Below are positions 41,514 to 50,062 of a DNA stretch of 64,000 nt, one piece after another. Position 1 is the first letter of the stretch. Every line of letters begins with the position of its first letter. The translations under genes and the position numbers were made by a program. The notes under the pieces are model-generated. The model had not been told where the DNA came from. It did not search any database and saw only the letters and a program-made list of their open reading frames with translations. This DNA comes from G963676655 sp963676655 (lineage in GTDB: Bacteria; Verrucomicrobiota; Lentisphaeria; Victivallales; Victivallaceae), in NCBI GenBank assembly GCA_963676655.2, contig CAXXKX010000004.1:124001-188000 (forward strand), in the 5' to 3' direction.

Positions 41514-43775
41514 ATGAAAAAACATATTTTAGGATTCCCGAGAATCGGGGCTCAGCGGGAGCTTAAAAAAGCTCTTGAATCCTTCTGGAAAGGCGAAAGC
41601 ACGCTTGAAGAGCTTTCCGCCTGCGGTGCCTCCCTGCGCCATAAACAATGGTCAATTCAGCAAAACGCCGGTCTGAGTTGGGTTGCCACCGGGGATTTTT
41701 CCATGTACGACAAGATGCTGGATACCAGTGTCATGCTTGGATTGCTGCCCGAACGCTTCAAACACCTTGCTCCTGATGACATGGAAGCCTATTTCAATCT
41801 GGCCCGGGGCGACGTGCGGAACAACATTCCGGCCATGGAAATGACCAAATGGTTCAACACCAATTATCATTACATCGTCCCGGAAATTGGCGCTGATAAT
41901 AGTCCGAAGTTATCGAATTGTGAAATAATTAATGAAACCAGAGAAGCGACTGCCGCCGGTTTTTCTCCCAAACCGGTCTTGATCGGGCCGATAACTTACC
42001 TGGCGCTGAGCAAAGGCGTTGACGGTTACGACCCGTGGGTTCAGCTTGACGCGATAGTTGAAGTTTACGTTGATGTTATTTCCCGGTTGTCCGAATATTG
42101 TGAATGGATTCAGGTAGATGAACCGGTCCTTGCCGCTGGACTGCCGTCGGCGGGCCGGGATAACTTCATTAGAGTTTACGATAGCTTGAACACGGCGGCG
42201 GAACAAACCAGACTGCTGCTTGCCGTATATTTTGACGTTCTGGATGATAATCTTGATCTGGCTTTGGCGTCCGGTTGCGCCGGACTCCATTTGGACCTTG
42301 TACGCGGCGGGGCAAATCTGGATGATGTTCTGGACCGTTTTCCGGCTGACATGATGTTTTCAGCCGGAGTGGTTGACGGTCGGAATATCTGGAAGAATGA
42401 TTTTGAAGCTTCGCTTGGACTGCTTAATAAAATCAAAAACAAGCTTGGCGCTCGGGTGATGGTCGGTTCAAGCTGTTCGCTGCAGCATGTTCCGGTGGAT
42501 CTTGCCGGCGAAAGCAAACTTGCGCCTGAGTTGAAAGACTTAATGGCGTTTGCCGTGCAGAAATGTGCGGAAATTGATGTACTTGGAGCTGTCTGTGCCG
42601 GAGAATCGCGTGAGCCTGAAATGGCGGCCAACCGGGAGTCGATGCGCTGTCGTCGCCATAGTGACGGAGTTCATAATGATGCTGTTCGCGAACGCGCAGC
42701 TTCGGTAGATGCCGCCATGTATCACCGGGCAAGTGCTTATCCAGAACGCAAGCAGGCCCAGTCCTGGCTGCAACTGCCGCTTTTTCCGACCACTACCATT
42801 GGTTCGTTTCCGCAAACAAAAGAGATTCGGAGTATTCGCCGCTCGTTCAAACAGGGTGGAGTGTCTCAGGAGGAGTATCAGAAATTTATGCGGACTGAAA
42901 TTGCCGATGTGGTTGACAAACAGGAAGAACTTGATCTGGATGTTCTGGTGCACGGCGAACCGGAACGGAATGATATGGTTGAGTATTTTGGTCAGCAACT
43001 GGACGGATTCTGTTTTACGGAAAACGGCTGGGTGCAAAGTTACGGCAGCCGCTGCGTCAAGCCGCCGGTGATCTACGGCGACGTTTCGCGGCCGCGACCG
43101 ATGACGGTAGACTGGATCAAATACGCCCAATCCCTGACCCGGAAACCGATGAAAGGCATGTTGACCGGACCGGTAACGATTCTCTGTTGGAGTTTTGTGC
43201 GTGACGATATTCCCCGTTCCGAGGTATGCAAGCAGCTTGCGCTGGCGATTCGCGACGAGGTCAACGACCTCGAACAAGCCGGAATCAAGATCATTCAGAT
43301 TGACGAAGCCGCGCTCAGCGAGGGTATGCCGGTTAAAAAACGTGACCGCGACGTTTACCTGAAATGGGCCGTCGACGGATTCAAGCTGACCACTTCCGGG
43401 GTTGACGATTCAACCCAGATCCATACCCATATGTGTTACAGTGAATTCAATGAGATCATCGGCGCGATAGCGGAGATGGATGCAGATGTGATCAGTATCG
43501 AGTCGAGCCGCAGTAAAATGGAACTGCTTGACGCTTTTCGTGATTTTGAATATCCGAATGAGATCGGGCCCGGCGTTTATGATATTCACAGTCCGCGTAT
43601 CCCGACGGTTGAGGAGATGGTTGAACTGCTCCGGAAGGCATGTGAATACATTCCGGCCGAACGGCTCTGGGTCAACCCGGATTGCGGTTTGAAAACCCGA
43701 AACTGGGAAGAGGTTATTCCGGCTTTGCGGAATATGGTCGCCGCCGCGCGGGAATTGCGCGCGAGCGGGAAATGA
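41514..43775 (+). CDS. metE: Cobalamin-independent methionine synthase
   Basis: Start at 41514 follows AAAGGAGACAACAGA; the open frame from 41448 lacks such a site. The 753 residues equal the length of E. coli MetE. The N-terminal half starts KKHILGFPRIGAQRELKKALESFWKG; the catalytic half starts FPTTTIGSFPQTKEIR. Zinc ligands are visible in IHTHMCYSEFNEI (His and Cys), ISIESSRSKMELL (Glu) and WVNPDCGLKTRNWEEV (Cys). It transfers a methyl group from 5-methyltetrahydrofolate-polyglutamate to homocysteine in the cytoplasm. Control by the cobalamin riboswitch upstream means it is made when B12 is scarce and implies a B12-dependent MetH elsewhere in the genome. Confidence 0.97.
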   Translation: MKKHILGFPRIGAQRELKKALESFWKGESTLEELSACGASLRHKQWSIQQNAGLSWVATGDFSMYDKMLDTSVMLGLLPERFKHLAPDDMEAYFNLARGDVRNNIPAMEMTKWFNTNYHYIVPEIGADNSPKLSNCEIINETREATAAGFSPKPVLIGPITYLALSKGVDGYDPWVQLDAIVEVYVDVISRLSEYCEWIQVDEPVLAAGLPSAGRDNFIRVYDSLNTAAEQTRLLLAVYFDVLDDNLDLALASGCAGLHLDLVRGGANLDDVLDRFPADMMFSAGVVDGRNIWKNDFEASLGLLNKIKNKLGARVMVGSSCSLQHVPVDLAGESKLAPELKDLMAFAVQKCAEIDVLGAVCAGESREPEMAANRESMRCRRHSDGVHNDAVRERAASVDAAMYHRASAYPERKQAQSWLQLPLFPTTTIGSFPQTKEIRSIRRSFKQGGVSQEEYQKFMRTEIADVVDKQEELDLDVLVHGEPERNDMVEYFGQQLDGFCFTENGWVQSYGSRCVKPPVIYGDVSRPRPMTVDWIKYAQSLTRKPMKGMLTGPVTILCWSFVRDDIPRSEVCKQLALAIRDEVNDLEQAGIKIIQIDEAALSEGMPVKKRDRDVYLKWAVDGFKLTTSGVDDSTQIHTHMCYSEFNEIIGAIAEMDADVISIESSRSKMELLDAFRDFEYPNEIGPGVYDIHSPRIPTVEEMVELLRKACEYIPAERLWVNPDCGLKTRNWEEVIPALRNMVAAARELRASGK

Positions 43776-43783
43776 AGTCAAAA

Positions 43784-43838
43784 TACCCCCCGTCTTTGGC
43801 GGGGGCGTTACAAACATGATCAGCGCCTTTGCGGCGCT
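43784..43838 (+). other. Two hairpins between metE and the MFS-HEAT gene
   Basis: A CCCCC/GGGGG hairpin (about 43786-43805) and AGCGCC-tttgc-GGCGCT (43822-43838) lie just after metE, the second followed by CTTAAAAATAAAA. They may end or attenuate metE transcription. The second overlaps the region that would encode the N-terminal extension of the next protein, which argues for the downstream start. Confidence 0.45.
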
Positions 43839-43863
43839 CTTAAAAATAAAATTTGGCATAGTA

Positions 43864-46050
43864 ATGATTAGTAATGACAGTCTGACCTCTGTTCAGCAGA
43901 AAAACGGCAGAAAATTTTTCAACCTGTTCAACTTTACTAACGGGTTATCCTATATCTGCGTTGGTGAAACGATTATTATCCTGTTCGCGATCAGAATGGG
44001 CTGCCCCGACTATTGTATCGCGGTTATCGGGTCATTGTTTTTTCTGAGCAATTTTTTCATGCCGCTGGGTAAAACTATAATGGCCCGGATCGGCGCGGTA
44101 AAGACTATATCGCTTTGCTGGTGGCTGCGCAATTCCGCAATTCTGCTGCTGGCGGCCGCGCCGCTGTTCAGTTATCTTTTTTCTCCGGTAGTGATTCCGT
44201 TTATTTTCATTGCCGTAACCAGTCTATTTTACAGTTGCCGTTCTGTCGGCCTGATCGGATTCAGGCCGATTATGAAGTCAATAACCACACCGGAGAATCG
44301 CGGTAATTTCAGTTCGATCAGCAGTGGTTTGTTCTATCTGGCCAACCTGATTATGCTGGCGCTGGTTATTCTGGTTATGAGTATCAGTCGCGCGACCGGG
44401 GTGTTTATCGGAATTATTATCTTCGGGGCCGGTCTGGGGCTTGCCGCAACCTGGTTCATGAGCCGGATCGAAGAACCGGATGAAATCAGGGAATCCGCCC
44501 GGCAGCCGATTTTTGCCGATATGCTGCTGACTTTGTCCAATCCTATGCGGCTGCGACAGCTGGCCGCGAACTGTGTGGTCAATTCCGCAATCGCCCTGAC
44601 CGTGCCGATCTCAATGCTGGCACTGAAAAAAGGCTATGGCATCGACGATAACCTGGCCCTTTATTTTTCCCTGCTGCAGATTCTCAGTTCCGTGGCGATT
44701 TCTTACGTTTTGAGCATGTTGGCCGGAGTGACCGGGCCGCGTCCTCTGGCTATTCTTTTTTATTGCCTGATGATCTTTGTTTGCCTGCTCTGGGTGCTGG
44801 CTCCGGTTGATTTCAGATGGTACTACATGATTTTTCCGTTTATTCTCGGTGGTGCGGCGGTAATCGGGGTTAATGCTTCGATGACCCATTATTTTCTTAA
44901 CACTATCCCGGGGAAAGAGCAGGTAGCTGCGTCGTTGAGCATTTACGCGATGGCCGGTTTGATCTCCGGTTTTATCGGTTCTTTTGTCGGCGGCGGCTTG
45001 CTGGAATACCTGAGTTCTCTTTCTATGCCACAGATGCAAATGTTCAAATTGTATTTTCTCTTTATAATGGGAGTTTTAATCCTCGGTTTGATTTTGGTTA
45101 TTCGTTTGAAGCCGGTGGCTGACTGGAGAGTTGGCCGGGTTCTCAGTCTGTTGATTGCACCCCGGGACATGATTACTTTATTTACTCTGAACCGGATCAA
45201 GCTTGAAGATGGACCGGAACGTGAATCGGAAAATATTAACCGGCTCCATAAGTTCGGATCTGATCTTTCCGAGGAGAGCTTGTTGTCGTTTCTGGATTCC
45301 CCTAAGTTTTCGTTGCGCGGTCGTGCAATTACTGCGTTACGGGATATGCCGCTTGGCGAGCATGCGGTCGAAGTTTTGCTCCGGGAACTGGAGGAAGGTG
45401 AATATACCACCGCATATATTGCCGCGGAAATTGCCGGTGACAAAAAGTTGTATGAAGCGGTTGAGCCATTGAGGAATTGTCTAAATTCGAGAGACTTTTA
45501 TCTTCAGGGAAAAGCCATGCTGGCTTTGACCAAGCTGGATGACCGCGAATCATTTTCCGCTATCAAGCGGATTTTTAAAGAAACCGAGAATCCCCGCCTG
45601 ATTATTCACGGTTCCGCCGCCATGACTGTTATCGACGACGAAGAAGGTCTGCGGCTGCTGCTGGAAAAGGCAGTCATGCCGGAGCTTCCGCAGAAGGTTC
45701 TTTATGAGGTTATCTATTGCATAATCCTGCTTCTGGGGCAAGGAGACGAAATCTATAAATTCCTGAAAATATTTGGCAAAGACCGATCTCAAGCCATGGA
45801 GCTTTTACTGGAAAACTGCGGACGGAAACAGGCCGCAGGAAAGGACATCGATAAGCTTACCAGCGAAATTGTCGAACAGCAGATTACCGAATCTGAAATT
45901 ACCGGAATTTTGGTCAATGCCTTCAGGGAGAGTGATAAACCAAAACACAAGGTAATCAGTGAATTCCTGATTTCGCATCCGTCTGGAGATGTGCCGCAGG
46001 AATTGCTGCTGTCTCTGCTTCCCGCGGCACTTGAAATCTCGACAGACTAA
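43864..46050 (+). CDS. MFS-type membrane transporter fused to C-terminal HEAT-like repeats
   Basis: About 728 residues from 43864; an ATG at 43816 would add 16 residues encoded by a hairpin and neither start has a clear ribosome-binding site. Residues about 10-420 have roughly 12 hydrophobic helices in the pattern of an MFS permease (YICVGETIIILFAIRMGCP, PLGKTIMARIGAVK, MAGLISGFIGSFVGGGLLEYL). After a linker, residues about 460-725 are soluble helical repeats of HEAT type (LRGRAITALRDMPLGEHAVEVLLRELEEG, LQGKAMLALTKLDDRESFSAIKRIF). Transported substrate unknown. The soluble repeats probably bind a cytoplasmic partner. The gene follows metE by 88 bases but two hairpins separate them. Confidence 0.75.
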   Translation: MISNDSLTSVQQKNGRKFFNLFNFTNGLSYICVGETIIILFAIRMGCPDYCIAVIGSLFFLSNFFMPLGKTIMARIGAVKTISLCWWLRNSAILLLAAAPLFSYLFSPVVIPFIFIAVTSLFYSCRSVGLIGFRPIMKSITTPENRGNFSSISSGLFYLANLIMLALVILVMSISRATGVFIGIIIFGAGLGLAATWFMSRIEEPDEIRESARQPIFADMLLTLSNPMRLRQLAANCVVNSAIALTVPISMLALKKGYGIDDNLALYFSLLQILSSVAISYVLSMLAGVTGPRPLAILFYCLMIFVCLLWVLAPVDFRWYYMIFPFILGGAAVIGVNASMTHYFLNTIPGKEQVAASLSIYAMAGLISGFIGSFVGGGLLEYLSSLSMPQMQMFKLYFLFIMGVLILGLILVIRLKPVADWRVGRVLSLLIAPRDMITLFTLNRIKLEDGPERESENINRLHKFGSDLSEESLLSFLDSPKFSLRGRAITALRDMPLGEHAVEVLLRELEEGEYTTAYIAAEIAGDKKLYEAVEPLRNCLNSRDFYLQGKAMLALTKLDDRESFSAIKRIFKETENPRLIIHGSAAMTVIDDEEGLRLLLEKAVMPELPQKVLYEVIYCIILLLGQGDEIYKFLKIFGKDRSQAMELLLENCGRKQAAGKDIDKLTSEIVEQQITESEITGILVNAFRESDKPKHKVISEFLISHPSGDVPQELLLSLLPAALEISTD

Positions 46051-46331
46051 ACGGTCAAGCTTTTTCCCGGTAATATTATGATTCCGATTGGAGTTCAAAG
46101 ACCGCGGTTCCCTTGATATAAACAGTAATGCTCAAAGAGATTGGGACGGAATCATCCAGTTGAAAGTCTGGTGGAGGGCGAGAGGCCCTCGAGCCGCCCG
46201 GTTGCGCGGCATGTCCAGCTCAACGGAGTTTCGCCGTCCAGCATGTGAACAATCAGGTTAAAAATATTGCGGCTGTTCCATTCAATGGTTATGCCCGTAT
46301 GTATTTTATCCCGGGAAAACTGTCATTACAG
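46051..46331 (-). pseudogene. Possible minus-strand gene remnant between convergent genes
   Basis: On the minus strand, about 46303 down to 46155, an open segment reads HTGITIEWNSRNIF, then LIVHMLDGETPLSW and CRATGRLEGLSPSTR before a stop. It has no upstream start or ribosome-binding site, and in-frame stops precede it. The protein-like composition suggests the tail of a lost gene, but I do not recognise it. The rest of the interval shows nothing else. Confidence 0.25.
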
Positions 46332-47369
46332 TTAGAACCCGAATGCTTTCAACAGCGACGGAGCCAGTTTCCACAAGCTTATTCCGGCAAGAATGCAGCA
46401 ATAAACCGGGACAATGAACCGCCAGCGTTTTTCCGGAAAAACCCGGACCGCATATGGGGCCGCGAGAACCGCGAGAGTGCTGCCCAGCATCATTGAAGGC
46501 AGCAGGATAAAGTCTATTTTTACCCCGGTATTCATCAGGAGGAACCAGACCAGGATTGAGATAACGCAGACGGTTCCTTCTGACAGCGCGGTCACCGCCA
46601 TCATACTTTTTGCCGGAATGCCGGACAGAATGCCGCCGATTGTCACCACCGGACCGTATCCGCCGCCGCCGATGCCTTTGTTAAAACCGGCCAGAGCCCC
46701 GAAAAACAACATTCTGCGCGGATGATAACTACCGGATCTTCTTGCGTGAATAATTGAAATAACTCCCATCGCCAGCAACAGCATGCAGACATATAGTTTG
46801 ATCCATACCTTTGCCAACTTCAGAATCGCATAAACCGATGAAATTGAGAAGATAACAGCCACGCTTCCGGCTATTGCGATGATCAGCCAGAGTCTGACTG
46901 ATTCCGACATCGGTTTGAATTTCCATTCGATATTGCCGAACTCACGATGAATGTACGAACTGATCAGGCCGGCACACGCCTGTTGGATCATGATCACCGG
47001 GACAATCTGCATCGGGTCGTAGCCCATGATCAGCAGTAGCGGCGTGAACGCGGTTCCGTAACCCATTCCCGCAGCGGAATCGAGAAATTCAAAAATGATT
47101 GCCAGCAGAACTACGCTCCAGATTATTCCCCACGAATGCTGCCCCCAGCCTCCGGCCGTCACCGCCGGGGATTGAATCCTGACTGTATTCACAAAAGGAT
47201 TGCCAGCCAGCCACCAGCCGACGGCAAAGACGCCGACCAGAACTATCAACCCGAAAATTGAGGCGTTGACGTCTCTTCGAGATATTGCCATTCTTTCCCG
47301 GAAAGTCAGTTTGTCTTTTTCACTGGCGACTTCCCAACCCATTATTTTTTCTTCTGAAAACTCATTCAT
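46332..47369 (-). CDS. TauE/SafE-family sulfite/organosulfonate exporter-like permease
   Basis: A 345-residue inner-membrane protein with a strong AAGGAGG before the ATG. A soluble N-terminus of about 35 residues is followed by around 8-9 hydrophobic helices. Family marks include LDSAAGMGYGTAFTPLLLIMGYDPMQIVPVIMIQQACAG in the first repeat and ALAGFNKGIGGGGYGPVVTIGGILSGIPAKSMMAVTALSEG in the second. Members move anions such as sulfite, sulfoacetate or other small carboxylates and sulfonates. The Rrf2-type regulator gene lies 442 bases upstream beyond the tandem repeat array. Confidence 0.88.
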   Translation of the reverse strand: MNEFSEEKIMGWEVASEKDKLTFRERMAISRRDVNASIFGLIVLVGVFAVGWWLAGNPFVNTVRIQSPAVTAGGWGQHSWGIIWSVVLLAIIFEFLDSAAGMGYGTAFTPLLLIMGYDPMQIVPVIMIQQACAGLISSYIHREFGNIEWKFKPMSESVRLWLIIAIAGSVAVIFSISSVYAILKLAKVWIKLYVCMLLLAMGVISIIHARRSGSYHPRRMLFFGALAGFNKGIGGGGYGPVVTIGGILSGIPAKSMMAVTALSEGTVCVISILVWFLLMNTGVKIDFILLPSMMLGSTLAVLAAPYAVRVFPEKRWRFIVPVYCCILAGISLWKLAPSLLKAFGF

Positions 47370-47811
47370 TACATCCTCCTTTTCTATGATTTATTTTTAA
47401 TAACTCTAATTAGCCCTATTATATTAAATAAAGCAACAATTACATCTGAATTATATTTTTCTATCTGTTATTATCAATTACAGGCGTCTCGCCTGCCTGG
47501 GAACGCGGACGTCCCCGTCCGGCCTTAAATCCCCCAGGCGTCCCGCCTGCCTGGGAACGCGGACGTCCCCGTCCGGCCTTAAATCCCCCAGGCGTCCCGC
47601 CTGCCTGGGAACGCGGACGTCCCCGTCCGGCCTTAAATCCCCCAGGCGTCCCGCCTGCCTGGGAACGCGGACGTCCCCGTCCGGCCTTAAATCCCCCAGG
47701 CGTCCCGCCTGCCTGGGAACGCGGACGTCCCCGTCCGGCCTTAATATTTACAATATAGTACCCCCTCTGCTCCCTGGGAGAAATTATATTTTTTTAAATA
47801 AAATCCAGGCT
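47370..47811. other. 442-base intergenic region
   Basis: Between the TauE/SafE gene and the Rrf2 gene. Most of it is the 54-bp tandem repeat array (47481-47743), with AT-rich flanks (47395-47480 and 47744-47811). No gene is supported. Confidence 0.8.
47481..47743. repeat. Five tandem copies of a 54-bp GC-rich repeat
   Basis: Units start at 47481, 47535, 47589, 47643 and 47697; the first has one visible change (ctc for ccc) and the last is cut after 47 bases. Each contains two short hairpins, CAGGCG-tcc-CGCCTG and GGACG-tccc-CGTCC. Units are contiguous with no unique spacers. The array is far more GC-rich than its flanks. Confidence 0.95.
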
Positions 47812-48213
47812 TTATACCAAATCTGACAGGAAGATATTTTCCAGTTTATTGGAAATCAAATCCCTGATTTCTTTGAAAATACTGATGACCCCGGATTCCT
47901 GCATCAGAGGCGTTTCCGAATAAAAAAACTTGCTGACGGATTCGGTGGCGGCAAGCGCCCCATCCATCAGGCGGATTATTTCCGCCAGACATATTGTATT
48001 TGCTGGTTTCGCCAGCATGTAACCGCCGTCGGTCCCGCGTTTGGCTTTGATATACTTATTTTGTTTGAGTACCGATAACAGAAGTTCCAAATATTTTTTG
48101 GATATCCCGTAATTGTCGCAAATATCACTGATCTTGACAAATCCCTGATCCTGATGTCTGGCCAGATAGATCAGCGCCAGCAGGGAGTATTCGCTTTTCG
48201 TTGATAATTTCAT
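47812..48213 (-). CDS. Rrf2-family transcriptional regulator
   Basis: A 133-residue protein with the Rrf2 winged helix (MKLSTKSEYSLLALIYLARHQDQGFVKISDICDNYGISKKYLELLLSVLKQNKYIKAKRGTDGGY). The effector region has no Cys triad, so unlike IscR it cannot carry an Fe-S cluster in the known way; it is closer in form to CymR-type sulfur regulators. Proximity to a TauE/SafE permease gene on the same strand is compatible with sulfur control, but the repeat array separates them. A run of 13 bases around its stop codon recurs inverted at 49712-49724. Confidence 0.88.
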   Translation of the reverse strand: MKLSTKSEYSLLALIYLARHQDQGFVKISDICDNYGISKKYLELLLSVLKQNKYIKAKRGTDGGYMLAKPANTICLAEIIRLMDGALAATESVSKFFYSETPLMQESGVISIFKEIRDLISNKLENIFLSDLV

Positions 48214-48602
48214 TCAGACGGCTCCTTTGTCTATTAATATGATAGACTTAATATACATAGTGATTGTAATATGTCAAGAGTGCTTTGGCCAAATGTCGAA
48301 AAATGTTTGAAATTAGTCAATGATTATGATTATAATAAAAATCATAAATCATTACTATCCGGGACACTATTACTAATAACTACCCCTGATAAATTACTCC
48401 AATCTGGCAGTTTCAGAATTTTACTTCTTGTTATCGCCGGTAGTTCATAACTATTGAGAAGATTTACATGCGTCATCGTTATATGTAAGCCATTCATGGC
48501 TAATAAATAATGTTTTTTATATAATCAGGCTGTACGAATATTTGACAAATCAGATTTCAGCGTTTACATTATCTAACAAACCCACAATATGGAGGATTGA
48601 CA
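48214..48602. other. 389-base intergenic region
   Basis: AT-rich divergent promoter region between the Rrf2 gene (-) and the transposase gene (+). An imperfect inverted repeat AATGATTATGATT (48319-48331) and AATCATAAATCATT (48340-48353) is the only structure seen. No REP-like GC-rich palindrome is evident. Confidence 0.6.
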
Positions 48603-49571
48603 ATGGAAGCGCGAATGAAAGTTAAGGGCGAAGGCTGCTATTACCATCTTTATAATCGAATCGGCTGTATCAAAGGCGAGCACCCTTTCTCTGATACTGA
48701 TAAGGAATATGGTTTTACTTTGCTTCGATATCTTTGTGATTACTTTTTGATAGAGGTCATTTCAGCGGCCTGGATGGGTAATCATTTTCACTTGGTAGTC
48801 TATGCTCCAGGACCGGATGAACTGCCGCCGATTGAGGCTATCGTTAAACGGCACAACGCTTATTACAAGTCAATGAAAAAAATCTTCAAGTTCGGCCCGA
48901 GAAATCCGGTCATCAGTCTCGAAAACAGGGGGCTATGTCAGGAAATTGCATTCAAAATGATCGATATAAGTCGTTTTATGTCGGCATACCAGCGACAATT
49001 CACTTGCGTCTACAACGAAACCCGCAACAGGACCGGACAACTCTGGGGAGGTCGATTTAAAAGCGTCATTCTCGAGCGTGTAAACGCTCTGGCGGCTTGT
49101 GTTAAATACGTCGAACTCAATCCGGTCCGGGCAGGCTTGAAAAATGATCCGGCAGATTACAATTTTACCACCTGGGGTCGATACTGTAGAAGCGGTAAAC
49201 ATATGTTTTATAAGAATTTTGTCAAGCATATGAAGCCGAATATTACTACCGGCAACACTTCGCAATGGACTGATATCGAGCTATTTGCGTCCTTTCGAGG
49301 CGAGCTGGCGCGGATTGTTACGGCGGAAACAGGCGCGTCAAGCGAAGAAATCTATGCTGCGCGCGATAAAGCTCGACAAAAAGAATCAATGCATGTACGT
49401 TTTTTAAGACGAACCCGACACTTTACAGAAGGAGCTATTTTAGGTTCAAAACTGTTCATCCGCCAAACTGGAAGTCAATTTGACGATCCGGAACGAATCA
49501 GAAAAAAACATCTTTCTCGAGGATCCTGCGCCTCCGGAATATTATACTGCTTTCGAATGCTGAAAGATTAA
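48603..49571 (+). CDS. REP-associated tyrosine transposase-like protein (Y1_Tnp, RAYT)
   Basis: GGAGG at 48591-48595 fixes the ATG at 48603 and gives 322 residues. The HUH motif is H61-F-H63 in AAWMGNHFHLVVYAPG, and the helix with the catalytic Tyr is RFMSAYQRQFTCVYNETRNRTGQLWGGRFKS. KYVELNPVRAGL is also typical. These enzymes cut and rejoin single-stranded DNA at REP-like hairpins and usually stay as single domesticated copies. The C-terminal basic region (about 250-322) probably helps DNA binding. No terminal inverted repeats flank the gene. Confidence 0.9.
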   Translation: MEARMKVKGEGCYYHLYNRIGCIKGEHPFSDTDKEYGFTLLRYLCDYFLIEVISAAWMGNHFHLVVYAPGPDELPPIEAIVKRHNAYYKSMKKIFKFGPRNPVISLENRGLCQEIAFKMIDISRFMSAYQRQFTCVYNETRNRTGQLWGGRFKSVILERVNALAACVKYVELNPVRAGLKNDPADYNFTTWGRYCRSGKHMFYKNFVKHMKPNITTGNTSQWTDIELFASFRGELARIVTAETGASSEEIYAARDKARQKESMHVRFLRRTRHFTEGAILGSKLFIRQTGSQFDDPERIRKKHLSRGSCASGILYCFRMLKD

Positions 49572-50062
49572 GTATTTGTAGAGAACTTTAAATCTTTGGG
49601 AGCTGTGTTGTATGGAGTGGTAAAGCGATTACGGACTATTATGTCTGATTAAATCGGCTGAACCGGATATAGAAATGGAGTTAGCTTCCAAAGCATTAAA
49701 ATTTTCAATAAAAAGCCTGGATTTATGCCAGAATTTTTTTTGCTCGTCATCTTCATTCGCTAGCCTTTCTTAATAATTCAGGTTAGAAGTCCATCTTAAA
49801 CAAAACTTTTTCCCCGTTACCGGTCAATTCTGAAAATGTTCACCCCGTAAAGTGCTCGGTTCAACCGTCACTTTAGCTAAATATGCTGTGTTTCAATACA
49901 AAATGCAAGTAAATGTTTGAATTTTAATGTGGAACGGGCGTTGCAAAATCAGTTTGTGGATTTAGTTTAAATTATAAACGACCGGCTGTGATGCCGGTTT
50001 TTTCGTTAACGGCGGTTTGCGTCCGGCGTTCGATCTGATAAAAAATAAAAGGGCCTTTCATC
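49572..50062. other. 491-base intergenic region
   Basis: After the transposase gene. It contains a 13-bp sequence AAAGCCTGGATTT (49712-49724) that is inverted relative to 47801-47813, followed by a T-run, and the terminator at 49981-50003. No gene is supported. Confidence 0.6.
49981..50003 (+). terminator. Intrinsic terminator
   Basis: ACCGGC-tgtgat-GCCGGT is a 6-bp stem followed by a run of six T (49998-50003). It would end transcription coming from the transposase side before the heparinase-like gene. Confidence 0.7.

Noticed and set aside
42540..43277. 245-residue antisense frame inside metE
   Set aside because: Lies wholly opposite a conserved metE catalytic region; a shadow of codon bias.
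46245..46496. 83-residue plus-strand frame overlapping the TauE/SafE gene end
   Set aside because: Antisense to a clear gene for half its length, with no ribosome-binding site or family signal.
47481..47743. Possible CRISPR array
   Set aside because: The 54-bp units are contiguous and nearly identical, with no unique spacers, and no cas gene is in the window.
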